The position numbers and the translations under genes are program-made. DNA of 64,000 bases. Source: Paracoccaceae bacterium (GTDB lineage: Bacteria; Pseudomonadota; Alphaproteobacteria; Rhodobacterales; Rhodobacteraceae). The stretch spans positions 1,553,001 to 1,617,000 of the forward strand of contig OY282431.1 in NCBI GenBank assembly GCA_958296035.1, written 5' to 3'. Shown here piece after piece: positions 8,866-19,193 of the stretch (within the stretch, counting starts at the first letter, position 1; every line of letters begins with the position of its first letter). The notes under the pieces were generated by a model, which had not been told where the DNA came from, did no database searches, and worked only from the letters and a program-made list of their open reading frames with translations.

Positions 8866-9915
8866 TTACCGTTTGAATCGAATCGCGGACACCGCTCGCT
8901 CGGCGGTCGAGAGTGATTTACCTGCAATCAGGCAAATCTGTGGAAAGATGATCCATTCCAGCGTCCACATGGCTCCCGAACGCTCCTGCTCATGCATGAC
9001 CGCATTGTGCATGCCCGGCAACAGGACCGCTGCATAGTGCCCAAGGGCAATCATGGTTTCGGCGCCCACCGGGTTCGATTTGTGTGGCATGGATGATGAG
9101 CTGCCACCTCCGACGAATCCAACCTCTCCGAGCTGAGCCATCAGAGCCAGGTCCTTTCCGACTTTCCCGGTTGATGAAGAAAGAGCACAGCAGGCAGATG
9201 CAAATTCAGCAAGCGCAAGCCGATTGGTTTGCCAGGACTGATCGTCGCTGTTCAAAGACAGTGTGGCGGCCAATTCGGACCTGATCAATGTGGCAGAGCA
9301 GCCCAGTTCCTGACCTGTTCCCACCGGGCCCGCCAACTGCACGCGTGCTGCTTGCTTTCCCCTGTTCTCAAGTACCTTGCGCTGGTTGACCAGGAGGGCC
9401 TGCCACATACCGATTCGGTGGCCGAATTTAATGGGCTTGGCCAGCTGCATCCTCGTGTACCCATTGATCTCCTTGCTGCCGCAGTCAGCATTCAGTCGAT
9501 CCAGCGACCCGAGCAGGCTCGAAAGACGCTGAACCAATAGTGGAACTAGCTCAGATATTGCCATGGCCAGGGTCGTGTCGATAATGTCCTGACTGGTGAG
9601 CCCGAAATGGATCTCACTGCATGCCGGACCGAACAGTTTCTCGCGTAATTGCTTGACCAGCTCAGGAACAACAACTCCATCCCGCTCGGTGCTTCTGGTT
9701 AACCGTGCAACATCCGGTTCGAATTCATGTGCCGCCTTAGCAATCTGTCGGGCACTACAATTGGAAATCTGACCTATCCTGGCCTGTATGGATGCAACCT
9801 CAACTTCGACCTGCAACATATGGCCAAGCAGCTTCTCGGGGCTGAAGAGCTCTTCTATTTCCGGATCACCGAGAAGACTGGACATCCATGCCGAACCATG
9901 TGGATAGCAGTGCAT
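8866..9915 (-). CDS. pcaB: 3-carboxy-cis,cis-muconate cycloisomerase
   Basis: Fumarase/aspartase-superfamily enzyme of the beta-ketoadipate pathway. It converts 3-carboxy-cis,cis-muconate to 4-carboxymuconolactone. From the ATG at 9915 it has 349 residues. Early blocks include [20 protein letters not shown]. The superfamily signature appears as [18 protein letters not shown] at about 245-262, containing the mobile catalytic serine loop. The start follows the pcaF stop by a single base, so it belongs to the pca operon as its last gene. A longer frame to 10107 only overlaps pcaF. It is somewhat shorter at the C-terminus than many PcaB proteins, which often exceed 400 residues, so the C-terminal helical domain may be reduced. 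Confidence 0.9.
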   Translation of the reverse strand: MHCYPHGSAWMSSLLGDPEIEELFSPEKLLGHMLQVEVEVASIQARIGQISNCSARQIAKAAHEFEPDVARLTRSTERDGVVVPELVKQLREKLFGPACSEIHFGLTSQDIIDTTLAMAISELVPLLVQRLSSLLGSLDRLNADCGSKEINGYTRMQLAKPIKFGHRIGMWQALLVNQRKVLENRGKQAARVQLAGPVGTGQELGCSATLIRSELAATLSLNSDDQSWQTNRLALAEFASACCALSSSTGKVGKDLALMAQLGEVGFVGGGSSSSMPHKSNPVGAETMIALGHYAAVLLPGMHNAVMHEQERSGAMWTLEWIIFPQICLIAGKSLSTAERAVSAIRFKR

Positions 9916-9916
9916 C

Positions 9917-11119
9917 TCAACATCGTCGCATGGCAAGTGAGATTCCTTGACCAACGCCGATGCACATGGTTGCCAGTGCCAGCTTGCGCTTGGAAAGTGC
10001 CAGTTCCAACGCCGCTGTTCCAACAATGCGCGCCCCCGACATGCCGAGCGGATGGCCAAGCGCAATGGCTCCACCGTTAATGTTGAGGCGTTCGCTGTTA
10101 GCCTCAATGCCCAGCAACTTCATAACAGCAAGGCATTGGCTGGCAAAGGCTTCGTTCAACTCGATCAAATCGAAGTCGTCCATTGTCAACTTGGTAAGAC
10201 GAAGTAATCTCCGGGTAGAATAGACCGGGCCGATGCCCATGACTCGCGGCTGTACTCCAGCTGAGCATCCGCCGACAATCTCGGCCAACGGTTCCAGGCT
10301 GTAGCGCCTGACTGCTTTTTCCGAAGCAATCAGCAAGGCCGCTGCTCCGTCATTGATACCTGATGAATTTCCCGCAGTTACCGAACTTTGCGCGGCAAAC
10401 AGGGTAGGCAGAGCTGCGAGCTTTTCAGCCGAGGTTGTGCGGGGGTGCTCATCGCGGGCAATTACAACTACACCTTTCCTGCGGTTTCTTGTTGTAACTG
10501 GCGTGATTTCAGCAGCCAACCGACCGCTGGCGATGGCTGCCGCGGCCTTCCGCTGACTTGCCAGAGCAAACTCATCCTGAGAGAGTCGCGTAATTGAGTA
10601 TTCGTTGGCTACATTATCAGCGGTTTCGGGCATCGAGTCCGTACCGTATTTTTTGTCCATCAATGGATTGACGAACCGCCAACCGAGCGTCGTGTCATGG
10701 ATTTCTGCCCGGCGGGAGAAAGCTGTGTCGGCTTTTGCTACCACGAACGGTGCTCTGGACATGCTTTCCACACCACCGGCCAAGACAATTTCTGCAAATC
10801 CGGCGCTTATAGCTCTGGAAGCGGTGAGTACGGCATCCATGCCGGAACCGCACAAGCGGTTAATGGTGGCAGCCGGAACGGAGACGGACAGACCGGCCAG
10901 GAGAAGACTCATACGGGCGATATTGCGGTTGTCCTCTCCAGCCTGGTTGGCGCAACCAATCCAGACTTCGTCAATGTCTTGGTCAGGAAGCTGGCTGTTG
11001 CGTTGAATGAGTGTTCGTAGAACGTGGGCACACAGATCATCAGGGCGTACCGACGACAGTCCGCCTCCGTAACGCCCAATAGGAGTTCGCACGTAGTCAC
11101 AAATATACGACCTGCTCAT
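9917..11119 (-). CDS. pcaF: Beta-ketoadipyl-CoA thiolase
   Basis: Last step of the beta-ketoadipate pathway: beta-ketoadipyl-CoA plus CoA gives succinyl-CoA and acetyl-CoA. It has 400 residues, standard thiolase length. The active cysteine is in NRLCGSGMDAV near residue 90. The C-terminal catalytic blocks are NINGGAIALGHPLGMSGAR (His) and CIGVGQGISLAM (where the second Cys lies). The N-terminus CDYVRTPIGRYGGGLSSVR is typical of PcaF, as opposed to general acetyl-CoA acetyltransferases. It lies three bases after pcaJ and one base before pcaB, so it is clearly in the operon. No sign of damage. Confidence 0.92.
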   Translation of the reverse strand: MSRSYICDYVRTPIGRYGGGLSSVRPDDLCAHVLRTLIQRNSQLPDQDIDEVWIGCANQAGEDNRNIARMSLLLAGLSVSVPAATINRLCGSGMDAVLTASRAISAGFAEIVLAGGVESMSRAPFVVAKADTAFSRRAEIHDTTLGWRFVNPLMDKKYGTDSMPETADNVANEYSITRLSQDEFALASQRKAAAAIASGRLAAEITPVTTRNRRKGVVVIARDEHPRTTSAEKLAALPTLFAAQSSVTAGNSSGINDGAAALLIASEKAVRRYSLEPLAEIVGGCSAGVQPRVMGIGPVYSTRRLLRLTKLTMDDFDLIELNEAFASQCLAVMKLLGIEANSERLNINGGAIALGHPLGMSGARIVGTAALELALSKRKLALATMCIGVGQGISLAMRRC

Positions 11120-11122
11120 GGC

Positions 11123-11902
11123 TTAGTCTCGTACCCGTTGGCCCCGATGCGCTTCTCGAGTACGGCGCTGCAGATCGCGCAAGATCTTCAACTCACGCAG
11201 CTTAGGTGCAGGTGTTGCTGTCACGACTTCGGAATACTTGACCTTCCAACCAACAGTAGCGTTTACATCCTGCCGTGTTACACCGGGATGAAGCGACACA
11301 ACCTGAAGCTCGTTAGTGTTCCTGGCCGGTTTCCAGATTGCCAGATCTGTTATAAGTAGCTGGGGGCCTGCAGTTCGTATTCCGAGTTTCTGGCGATCAT
11401 CGCCGCCCGTGCCAAATCCGAATGATGTCATGAAATCAATTCTCTCCACGAAACTCCGGCGAGACTGCTTCATGACGATGTAGATCTTCTGACTCAAGGC
11501 TGCGATCTCTGGAGCACCGCCACCACCAGGTAGCCGCACGGTCGGCTTATGATAGGGTCCGATGACGGTCGTGTTGATGTTGCCAAACCGATCGAGTTGC
11601 GCTGCGCCGAGAAATCCGACGGTAATCCATCCGCCCTGCAGCCAGTACCGGAACATTTCCGGACTTGAAACGGTCGTCAGAGCCGTTGTGCACAATTCAC
11701 CATCACCGATGGATAACGGCAGCAGGGTAGGTGCGGCACCAATGGTTCCGGATTCGTAGATCAGTGTGACATCGGGCACGCCAATGCGACGGGCCAGGTT
11801 GCATGCTGCTGATGGCGCGCCAATGCCGACAAAGCACACATCGCTGTTGCTCAGGGCTCTGGCGGCCGACACGATCATCATTTCATCTGCGGTGTATTCC
11901 AT
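11123..11902 (-). CDS. pcaJ: 3-oxoadipate CoA-transferase, subunit B
   Basis: Beta subunit of the CoA-transferase that activates 3-oxoadipate with CoA from succinyl-CoA. 259 residues. YESGTIGA near residue 50 holds the glutamate expected to carry CoA, and GFLGAAQLDRFGNIN is the following conserved block. The sequence leans toward the glutaconate CoA-transferase-like type of PcaJ. It starts six bases after pcaI and ends three bases before pcaF. The operon setting, more than sequence alone, supports the 3-oxoadipate assignment; a different acyl substrate is possible. Confidence 0.85.
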   Translation of the reverse strand: MEYTADEMMIVSAARALSNSDVCFVGIGAPSAACNLARRIGVPDVTLIYESGTIGAAPTLLPLSIGDGELCTTALTTVSSPEMFRYWLQGGWITVGFLGAAQLDRFGNINTTVIGPYHKPTVRLPGGGGAPEIAALSQKIYIVMKQSRRSFVERIDFMTSFGFGTGGDDRQKLGIRTAGPQLLITDLAIWKPARNTNELQVVSLHPGVTRQDVNATVGWKVKYSEVVTATPAPKLRELKILRDLQRRTREAHRGQRVRD

Positions 11903-11908
11903 GGCGAT

Positions 11909-12757
11909 CTAATGGCTTTCACCAGGAATGCGCTTCAAGAATGTCTCTGGCGTCGCACTGATCACGTTGTCCTCCATCCACGAGAGAAAACGTTGGCGGT
12001 CCCGGGAGATGGCATCCCAGGCAAGGTAGAAGCCGTTGTCCCGTTCGTAATAGCCCAGCGCATAGGAGGGGTGTGCACCACCGGGGACTATGGAAATGGC
12101 GTCGATCGTGAAGGCAGGTAGTACACAGGCATTGGGATGGCAATGAAGGTCATCGACCACTTCCTCAACGGTTACGACGGTCCGTGTTGCTGCCAGTGCG
12201 GCCTGCTTGTTAACGCCGATTATTCCTTCCAGCAATACGTTTCCATGACGATCGGCCTTCTGTGCATGAAGGATGGTTACATCAGGACGCAGTGCAGGAA
12301 CGGCAGCCAGGACCTCTCCCGTAAACGGGCAGGTCACTGAACCAACGTTACGGTTGACGTCGACCAGACCTGACCCAAGATAGCCCCTGAGCACTGCAAA
12401 AGGCAGGTTGGAGGCACCGGCCTCATAAGCGTTCGCCATTGCCGAATGTGAGTGTTCCTCAATTATAAGGCTGTTAGGCCAGTCGTTCTCTGCGGCATCC
12501 CTGAGTCTTCTCAGCAGTCCAACACCGGGATTGCCGGCGTAGGCGAATATCAATTTCCTGGCAATTCCCATGCCGATTAGCTGGTCATATATGAGGTCGG
12601 GCGTCATGCGCATCAAAGTTAGATCTCGCAAGCCGGCCCGGATGGTCTCATGCGCCGCAGCAAATGGAATAAGGTGTGTAAAGCCCTCGAATGCAACCGA
12701 GCAGCCGTTCCACACATTGTTTCTGATAGCCTGCTCCAACGGTTGCACCAGCTTCAT
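11909..12757 (-). CDS. pcaI: 3-oxoadipate CoA-transferase, subunit A
   Basis: Alpha subunit partner of PcaJ. 282 residues with the family-1 CoA-transferase fold: VAFEGFTHLIPFAAAHE near the N-terminus, the KLIFAYAGNPGVG block and ILHAQKADRHGNVLLEG at about 180. Like PcaJ, it resembles the longer glutaconate CoA-transferase-type A subunits. A gap of about 150 bases separates it from pcaG, the largest gap in the operon, so an internal promoter is possible there. No motif for one was identified. Confidence 0.85.
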   Translation of the reverse strand: MKLVQPLEQAIRNNVWNGCSVAFEGFTHLIPFAAAHETIRAGLRDLTLMRMTPDLIYDQLIGMGIARKLIFAYAGNPGVGLLRRLRDAAENDWPNSLIIEEHSHSAMANAYEAGASNLPFAVLRGYLGSGLVDVNRNVGSVTCPFTGEVLAAVPALRPDVTILHAQKADRHGNVLLEGIIGVNKQAALAATRTVVTVEEVVDDLHCHPNACVLPAFTIDAISIVPGGAHPSYALGYYERDNGFYLAWDAISRDRQRFLSWMEDNVISATPETFLKRIPGESH

Positions 12758-12909
12758 TGTAACAGTTCCTGAGTTGCTACCTGCGCCGGATGCAACGGCT
12801 TACACCCGCGGTGATGCCAATTGGGAACACCCTGGTGACCTTCAGCTTGTGGCGGTTTTCCGAGTATATCTTCAGAGTTACAGGTCTCCTGCCAGCATTC
12901 TGATATTCA

Positions 12910-13530
12910 CTACACATCAAAGAACACGGTTTCTCTTTCGCCTTGGAGATGTATGTCGAAGCGATATTCGTTTTCGGATACTTCCCTGGCAAGCAGTGTC
13001 GAGATACGGCCAGAGTGTTCAAGTCTGGAAAGAACCGGATCTCTTTGATTGGCTTCAATCTCGTCCGGGAAATACATACGAGTATGCAATCCGAGATTAA
13101 TTCCTCGTGCCGCGATCCAAAAGGATATGAATGGTGCCTGCATGTTGCCGTCAGTGAACGGTGTGGCCCCTGACTTGACTGTCAAGAACGAGAACTCTCC
13201 GGTCGACGGGTCGGTTGCACGCCGCGCCCATCCGACAAAGCCCTTGGCGCTTTTTCCACGCTTTTCAACTGGTGAATTGAAGAGTCCGAGGTGGTCGGCC
13301 TGCCAGACCTCGACTATTCCATCCCTGATCGGGGTCCTGATGCCGTCGAAGATACAGCCGGAAATGCTGATGCGCTGACCGGGCGTGTCTTCACCGACAA
13401 GATTTTCTCCCAGGTCATGTCCACCATAGATGCCCTTGAGGCCGATATAGTTAGGCGTACAACCAATATGGACGTAGGGGCCCGCAGTTTGCGACGGGGA
13501 TTCATGGAGTACTCGACCAAGAACAACCAT
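12910..13530 (-). CDS. pcaG: Protocatechuate 3,4-dioxygenase, alpha subunit
   Basis: With PcaH it forms the non-haem Fe(III) intradiol dioxygenase that opens protocatechuate to 3-carboxy-cis,cis-muconate. 206 residues, usual size. Conserved blocks include SQTAGPYVHIG, the intradiol core RTPIRDGIVEVWQADHLG, and GLHTRMYFPDE. As usual for alpha subunits, the iron ligands are not all kept here; they are in PcaH. It follows pcaH by five bases. Confidence 0.92.
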   Translation of the reverse strand: MVVLGRVLHESPSQTAGPYVHIGCTPNYIGLKGIYGGHDLGENLVGEDTPGQRISISGCIFDGIRTPIRDGIVEVWQADHLGLFNSPVEKRGKSAKGFVGWARRATDPSTGEFSFLTVKSGATPFTDGNMQAPFISFWIAARGINLGLHTRMYFPDEIEANQRDPVLSRLEHSGRISTLLAREVSENEYRFDIHLQGERETVFFDV

Positions 13531-13535
13531 TCGGT

Positions 13536-14291
13536 CTATCCCGCCTGGCCTTCAAATTGCGTCGACCTTCTCCCCCGCAATATAATGTCAAACCTGTAGG
13601 CCCGAGCGTCCATTGGAATTGTATTGTGACGGTCCATACGTGCAATCAGGGGTTCGACAAACTTCGGATCAGGAATTGCATTCACAATCGGACATTGCGG
13701 GATCAACGGGTCGCCCTCAAAATACATTTGTGTGATCAGTCTCTGGGCAAAGCCTGTGCCGAAGAGCGAAAAATGAATATGTGATGGCCTCCAGTCGTTG
13801 ATGCCGTTAGGCCATGGGTATGCGCCAGGCCTGATGGTTCGGAACTCGTACCCGCCCTGGCTATCGGTTATTGTCCGCCCGCAACCCCCGAAGCTGCTGT
13901 CAAGTGGTGCAGCGTAGCCATCCTTGATATGCCGATATCGACCTCCGGAATTTGCCTGCCAGATTTCAACCAACATGCCGGACATGCCGATACCTCGCTC
14001 ATCCAGGACTCGTCCATGGACTATAATTCGCTCGCCCAGGGCCGGCCGACTGCCGGGCTTCGCAAAATTGACCGTAAGATCGTTATCGTCAGGTCCGATT
14101 GTGTCATGTCCGAACAAAGGGCCGGAAAGCTCTGACAGGCTGTTCGGTATGGAAACAAGCGCTAATTTCGGCGAACGGGCTATGCTGCTCTTGTAGCGCG
14201 GCGCCAGAGCAGGTGGATGGCGATGAAACTCTCGGTGGAAAAAACTCCCACCGACAACGTCATCCAGTTCAACTGGCACAGTCTGAGTCAT
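13536..14291 (-). CDS. pcaH: Protocatechuate 3,4-dioxygenase, beta subunit
   Basis: Iron-binding catalytic subunit of the intradiol dioxygenase. 251 residues. The intradiol signature is [17 protein letters not shown]. The Tyr/Tyr/His/His ligand set is visible: one Tyr in SGGRYRH, the next in PGAYPWPNG, and two His in [10 protein letters not shown]. Its start overlaps the end of pcaC by 23 bases, consistent with coupled translation. Order on the minus strand is pcaC-pcaH-pcaG-pcaI-pcaJ-pcaF-pcaB. No regulator (pcaQ, pcaR or pcaU) lies alongside. Confidence 0.94.
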   Translation of the reverse strand: MTQTVPVELDDVVGGSFFHREFHRHPPALAPRYKSSIARSPKLALVSIPNSLSELSGPLFGHDTIGPDDNDLTVNFAKPGSRPALGERIIVHGRVLDERGIGMSGMLVEIWQANSGGRYRHIKDGYAAPLDSSFGGCGRTITDSQGGYEFRTIRPGAYPWPNGINDWRPSHIHFSLFGTGFAQRLITQMYFEGDPLIPQCPIVNAIPDPKFVEPLIARMDRHNTIPMDARAYRFDIILRGRRSTQFEGQAG

Positions 14292-14655
14292 CGGCTTTCA
14301 TGGTAGCGAGAGTTGTCTTTGCGATTTTGAAGGCCCGGTTGGCTGCCGGAACGCCAGCATATATTGCGACATGCAGGAGTGCCTCGGTTATGTCCTCCTC
14401 GCTGGCTCCGGTGTTGGCGGTTGCCCTGACATGCATGGCAACCTCCTCATCGTGCCCAAGTGCTGCCAAAAGGGCGATTGTCACCAGTGAGCGCTCGCGC
14501 AAGGTCAACTGGCGCCGTGACCACACCCGTTGCCAGGCTGTGGCGGTAATCAGCTCCTGGAATGGTTCGTCAAACGAGGTTGTCCGCCTGATGGCAGCAT
14601 CGACATGCCTGTCTCCCAGTACCCTCCGCCGGGTGTTCATTCCGGTTGATGTCAT
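14269..14655 (-). CDS. pcaC: 4-carboxymuconolactone decarboxylase
   Basis: Converts 4-carboxymuconolactone to beta-ketoadipate enol-lactone. 128 residues, the stand-alone form rather than the PcaL fusion with the enol-lactonase PcaD. The AhpD-like/CMD fold is recognisable from [37 protein letters not shown] and [19 protein letters not shown]. First gene of the operon. The start at 14655 is the longest; an ATG five codons in (14640) fits equally well, and neither has a clear ribosome site. The pcaD gene that should supply the next enzyme is absent from this cluster. Confidence 0.92.
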   Translation of the reverse strand: MTSTGMNTRRRVLGDRHVDAAIRRTTSFDEPFQELITATAWQRVWSRRQLTLRERSLVTIALLAALGHDEEVAMHVRATANTGASEEDITEALLHVAIYAGVPAANRAFKIAKTTLATMKADDSDCAS

Positions 14656-15146
14656 GGCCGTACCGTTGTCACGCGACGAGTTCCCGGAGTTTCGACGTCA
14701 TCTGGCTAATTGGGGCTGAATACTTACCAGGCAGGCAGGGCTGCAGGCTCGAAACCGTCCACTTTCTGCGATGATATTTGGAGGATCATGCATTGACAAG
14801 CAGCGGGCGCGATTCTCGTACTCCGACGGTTCTCAGGTAATGCTCACCAACAAAAGCCAATTGAACACCTGAGCGTCGTTCCACAACAAACTGCTTCAGG
14901 CTGCCAGTAACCGCTTCGCCTCAAACACGAAGCGCTTTACCTGCTGCGCTACCAAGAGCCCCATTTGCAGTTTCTATCTCTCCCGAGCCTGGGGGAAGAC
15001 CCAGGGCCTTTTCGCCCCCTGCCACATATGGTGCCGTTGCCGTACCAGAAATTCTCAATTGAAACCGAAGCCTTGCCATCCGACGCGACACCAGAATAGA
15101 AGTGTTTTCATGCAGCGAAGACCTGCTGTGTTCCCGATATCGCTTC
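14656..15146. other. Gap with a possible decayed gene end on the minus strand
   Basis: About 490 bases between pcaC and the truncated permease. Minus-strand frames at 14921-15060 have protein-like composition (for example RMARLRFQLRISGTATAPYV and GLPPGSGEIETANGALGS), and an adjacent frame ends VKRFVFEAKRLLAA-stop. This may be the frameshifted tail of a lost gene, but I recognise no family. No regulator gene for the pca operon is present here. Confidence 0.35.
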
Positions 15147-16017
15147 TTACCGGTTCTTGCCCGATGCACTGATGCCGATGGCACCAAGTATAACAATGCC
15201 GGTCGTAAGGTCTCGGTAAAAGGGATCGGCGTTGAGAATGTTGAAACCGTTGTTGATCAGTGCCAGCAAGAATACGCCGGCCAGGCTTCTCCACACGGCG
15301 CCAGCACCGCCAAAAATGCTTGTTCCACCGAGAATTACGGCTGCAATTGCCTGCAGTTCGAGCCCGGTGCCAGCTGCAGCCTGGCCCATCGAAATCCGTG
15401 ACACGGAAATGGCTGCTGCCACGCCAGCTGTAAGGCCGGCAATTGCAAATGTCATGATTCTGACACGCTTGGTCCGGATGCCCGATAGTATTGCGGCTTC
15501 CTCATTCCCTCCCACAGCAAAAACCCGACGTCCAAAGGTCGTCCGGGTAAGCAGAAAGGTCAATGCAATCGCGAAGATCACCAGCACAATAACGGCAATG
15601 TAAATGCCGCCTATCTTGCCGCGACCAAGCCAGGAAAAATCGTCAGTTCTGACCGGAATCAGGCGGCCATCGGAGATTACGATTGCCGTCCCCTTGAACA
15701 CTAGGCTGGTGGCAATTGTGGCCAGGAAGGAATGGACGTTCAGCCACGTTATCAAAGCTCCGTTTACAAGACCCAGTGAGATACCAACCAGGGGGGCAAT
15801 AGCCAGTCCGAGATAAGGATCGACATGGAGTCCGACCCATGCGGCACTCACGCCACTGACCGCAAAGGTCGCGCCCACGGAAAGATCAAATCCACCGCCA
15901 ATGATAACAAGCGTCATGCCGCAAGCCATGATCGCCAGTGGTGCGTTCTGATTGAGAATATTGAGCAGGTTGCGATAGGTGAGAAAGTTGCTGTTTCCGC
16001 CGCCCGAGTTTCGGCAG
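15147..16017 (-). pseudogene. Sugar ABC transporter permease (RbsC type), 5'-truncated
   Basis: Inner-membrane permease of the ribose/xylose/galactose ABC family. The frame reads through the family blocks LLNILNQNAPL, CGMTLVIIGGGFDLSVGA, SFLATIATSLVFKGTA, FAVGGNEEAAILSGI and GGTSIFGGAGAVWRS, and ends normally. Upstream of LLNILNQ the frame continues only to about 16017, then meets a stop, with no usable start. The first transmembrane segment and N-terminus, roughly 40-60 residues, are missing. The first ATG inside is at 15929, within a conserved helix. No ATPase or binding-protein gene adjoins. I call it a pseudogene. A severely shortened but functional protein cannot be fully excluded. Confidence 0.75.
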
Positions 16018-16304
16018 AATTATACACTCTGGCGGGTTTCGTCTCCTTAAGTCTGACGCACGATTAGGAGGGGATTCCTTCCCAACAGCGTGGAACAGAG
16101 GCTGTGGAAAAGGTTCGGTGAAGATGGGAACGACCTGCACACTGAATCTTGAGCGAAAAAAGACAGAACCTCAGGCTTGACCTGAAAGCTGGTTCGGCCT
16201 GTCGAGATTATGAATCGTGTACACATTCCTTCAGTTTGGGTCTGCCCAGCAGAGGCCGGAAAATTACGGAATGGATCGCCGTGCCTGATCCGAAAGGAAA
16301 GCTT

Positions 16305-16952
16305 CTATTTTGCTTTGGCCAGTCTGGCGGTCCGACGAGCCGCCTTGCCAATTTCAGCCCATTGCCGATGCCTGAATGCAGAACCACTGACCAGCCACGA
16401 CCCACCGACTGCAGCGACATTCTTCAGGCACAAATACTGTTCGAAATTGTCGGCACCGATTCCTCCCGTTGGGCAGAATCTTATCTGTGGCATGGGACCG
16501 CCCAGAGCTCGCAGTGCAGGAACTCCACCACTCGTTGCTGCCGGAAAGAACTTGATGAAATGGAATCCATGCTCACCAAGCTTCATGACCTCCGAAGCCG
16601 TGGCTGCCCCGGGAAGAAGGGGCAACTCACAGTCGGCAGCAGCTGCAATGAGTGCGTCTGTTGCTCCGGGAGATACCGCGAAACTGGCACCATTGGACCT
16701 TGCCTGAGCAAGTTGCTGTGGAGTCAGCACACTACCTGCGGCAACAATGCAGCCTGGAACCCTAGCAAGCAATGAAATAGCATCCAAAGCCTCGGATGTA
16801 CGAAGCAGGACCTCGATGACCGGCAAGCCTGCCGACACGAGTTCCTCTGCAAGAATGTTCAGACCGCTCAGATTGTCAGCGGTCAGTGTAGTGACTACCC
16901 GGGAATCGGCGCACTTGCCAATAATGTACGAACTCGATTCGTCCGGTTTCAC
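16305..16952 (-). CDS. eda: KDPG aldolase (2-dehydro-3-deoxyphosphogluconate aldolase)
   Basis: Cleaves KDPG to pyruvate and glyceraldehyde-3-phosphate, the second Entner-Doudoroff step. 215 residues. The catalytic glutamate is in PVIEVLLRT, and the Schiff-base lysine is in HFIKFFPAATSGG, followed by the phosphate-binding PTGGIG. It starts nine bases after the edd stop, so the two form an operon edd-eda. Nothing unusual. Confidence 0.94.
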   Translation of the reverse strand: MKPDESSSYIIGKCADSRVVTTLTADNLSGLNILAEELVSAGLPVIEVLLRTSEALDAISLLARVPGCIVAAGSVLTPQQLAQARSNGASFAVSPGATDALIAAAADCELPLLPGAATASEVMKLGEHGFHFIKFFPAATSGGVPALRALGGPMPQIRFCPTGGIGADNFEQYLCLKNVAAVGGSWLVSGSAFRHRQWAEIGKAARRTARLAKAK

Positions 16953-16961
16953 AGGTTGACC

Positions 16962-18764
16962 CTAAACAATTGCTGACGCACCGCTGCTGGCTGGTCCGAC
17001 ACTGGTGCGAAAACTGTTGAACAGGTCGATCCAGGGCAGATCTCGCTCATCTTTCGGGCATGCCGCGACCGGTCGTTCAGAAATACCTGGTGACAACGCG
17101 TCTATTCTGCCCCTGATGCAATCAATACGCACTACATCACCATCGCGCAGCCTGGCCAGTAATCCGCCTTCGGCAGCTTCTGGCGAGAGATGAATTGCAG
17201 CTGGCACCTTTCCCGAGGCTCCGGACATACGCCCGTCAGTAATCAGAGCAACCTTGAGACCGCGGTCGAGCAGAACCGAGAGCATAGGAGTAAGTGAGTG
17301 GAGCTCCGGCATGCCATTTGCCTTGGGGCCCTGAAATCGAACAACGATAACCGAGTCTGAATTAAATTGGCCGGAAGCAAAGGCAGACCTGACAGAATAC
17401 TGGTCGGCAAAGATGTGTACCGGACCTTCGACAACGTGGTTTTCGGGCTTGACGGCCGAAACCTTGATCAGCGCGCGTCCAAGATTTCCCTCGAGAAGTC
17501 TGATTCCACCATTTCTGCTGAACGGCGTGGAGAATGGGCGGATAATTGCCTGATCAAGTGATCGGTCGGTCGGCTTTCCCCATTCGAGTAGATCGTTGTG
17601 CAATTGTGGCTCGCTAGAATATGCGGCTAGACCTTGACCGAATACAGTGTCCACGTCGTCATGCAACAACCCTGCTGACAGAAGTTCGGAAAAAACCAAT
17701 GCTAGTCCCCCTGCTGCATGGAATTGATTCACGTCTGCCAGTCCGTTGGGGTAGACACGCGCAAGTAATGGTACCGCCTGGGACAGGTCGCTGAAGTCCT
17801 CCAGCTCCAGGTGAATACCTGCGGCGCGGGCCATGGCTGTCATGTGCATAACCAAATTGGTCGACCCACCGGTCGCCATGAGCCCGACGATGCCATTTAC
17901 AAATGCTCTTTCGTTCAGCAATTTTCCGAATGGAAGGTATTGGTTGCCTTGAGTCGTCAACTCCAGGACGCGTCTTACCCCGGCGACCGTGAGCTCGTGT
18001 CTCATTGGTGTATGTGGATTGACAAAGGATGAACCGGGCAGTTGCAACCCCATGAACTCCATCAGCATCTGGTTGGAGTTGGCAGTGCCATAAAAGGTAC
18101 AGGTGCCAGGGCCATGATAAGCCTGTAATTCGGCCTCCAGCAAGCGTTGGCGGCTAATCTTGCCTGCAGCAAAGTCCTGCCTAACACGTGCCTTCTCATC
18201 ATTGGCAAGCCCAGACGTCATCGGTCCCGCAGGAAGAAAAATTCCTGGCAGATGTCCGAAGCAAGCAGCTGCCATTACCAATCCTGGTACAATCTTGTCA
18301 CATACTCCCAAATACACAGCTGCGTCGAAGGTATTGTGTGACAAGGCAACCGCGGTCGCCAATGCGATCACGTCGCGGGAGAACAGTGACAGTTCCATCC
18401 CTGGTTGTCCCTGGGTAACGCCATCGCACATGGCAGGAACTCCTCCTGCGACTTGTGCTGTAGCCCCGGCACGCCGAGCTGTTTCACGAATGAGGCCAGG
18501 ATAATCTTCAAAAGGCTGATGCGCCGACAACATGTCGTTGTATGCGGTGACAATTCCTAGATTGGCTGCTCTGCCTTGCGTCAACCGACGTTTGGAACTG
18601 CCGGATGCAGCATAAGCATGAGCCTGATTGCCACAGTTTAGATGCGTACGTCGAGGCCGCTTCATGGCGGCCCGGTCGATCGCGTCGAGGTAATTGTGCC
18701 TTGCAATCCGACTACGCTCGCCAATGCGAGCTGTCACCATCGCCACAGTTTCATTGAGTGCCAT
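16962..18764 (-). CDS. edd: Phosphogluconate dehydratase
   Basis: Fe-S dehydratase of the IlvD/Edd family that converts 6-phosphogluconate to KDPG. 600 residues, standard for Edd. Cluster cysteines are expected in [29 protein letters not shown] and [15 protein letters not shown]. The conserved C-terminal block [18 protein letters not shown] is present. It leads the edd-eda operon. The glucose-6-phosphate dehydrogenase and lactonase genes that often accompany it are not in the window. The truncated sugar permease downstream hints that this was once a larger sugar-use locus. Confidence 0.94.
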   Translation of the reverse strand: MALNETVAMVTARIGERSRIARHNYLDAIDRAAMKRPRRTHLNCGNQAHAYAASGSSKRRLTQGRAANLGIVTAYNDMLSAHQPFEDYPGLIRETARRAGATAQVAGGVPAMCDGVTQGQPGMELSLFSRDVIALATAVALSHNTFDAAVYLGVCDKIVPGLVMAAACFGHLPGIFLPAGPMTSGLANDEKARVRQDFAAGKISRQRLLEAELQAYHGPGTCTFYGTANSNQMLMEFMGLQLPGSSFVNPHTPMRHELTVAGVRRVLELTTQGNQYLPFGKLLNERAFVNGIVGLMATGGSTNLVMHMTAMARAAGIHLELEDFSDLSQAVPLLARVYPNGLADVNQFHAAGGLALVFSELLSAGLLHDDVDTVFGQGLAAYSSEPQLHNDLLEWGKPTDRSLDQAIIRPFSTPFSRNGGIRLLEGNLGRALIKVSAVKPENHVVEGPVHIFADQYSVRSAFASGQFNSDSVIVVRFQGPKANGMPELHSLTPMLSVLLDRGLKVALITDGRMSGASGKVPAAIHLSPEAAEGGLLARLRDGDVVRIDCIRGRIDALSPGISERPVAACPKDERDLPWIDLFNSFRTSVGPASSGASAIV

Positions 18765-19193
18765 GTTCTGTCAGCCCGATGCGTCGCCAAAAATCAAATG
18801 CTATTGGTATCTGGCTGGCAATGCCAGGAATTGTACATCTGCAACTGATTTGACTCAGGTTGCAGCTGCGCCAGACACGCCGCGCCCAGGGCGCAAAATC
18901 ATGTCACTTTCTAAATTGCCGGTGTCGGATGAAAAACGCCTGTCAATTCGTCCGTCTTGTTGCTCGACCAGAATGAGGTTCCTTTCAAACCCAAACAGCG
19001 TGCAGGAACAAACCCATTGAGGCAGGAAAATGTCTTGCATCAGATCATGACGCCACGAATTCATGACCAGGTCCGGGTCTCGTGGTCCAGGCTGCCACAA
19101 TAGGATAAGGGCGGCCATCAGGTAAGATCGGCCGCCCCGCCAAGCTGGAGGCCTGGCCGGTTTCGGCCAGAACCTGTCCTGCCTGGTCAGCAA
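18765..19193. other. Gap between edd and the solute-binding protein gene
   Basis: About 430 bases. No recognisable gene on either strand; the longest minus frame (18855-19193) has no family features. It contains the hairpins listed separately near 19109-19169 and should hold the edd promoter toward its left side. Confidence 0.4.
19109..19169 (-). terminator. Hairpins downstream of the solute-binding protein gene
   Basis: GGGCGGCC at 19109-19116 pairs with GGCCGCCC at 19130-19137 (8 bp stem, 13-base loop), and TGGCCG at 19154-19159 pairs with CGGCCA at 19164-19169. Both lie within 85 bases after the minus-strand gene ending at 19194. On the minus strand the first is followed by TTATCC, not a long T run, so intrinsic termination is plausible but not certain. 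Confidence 0.4.
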
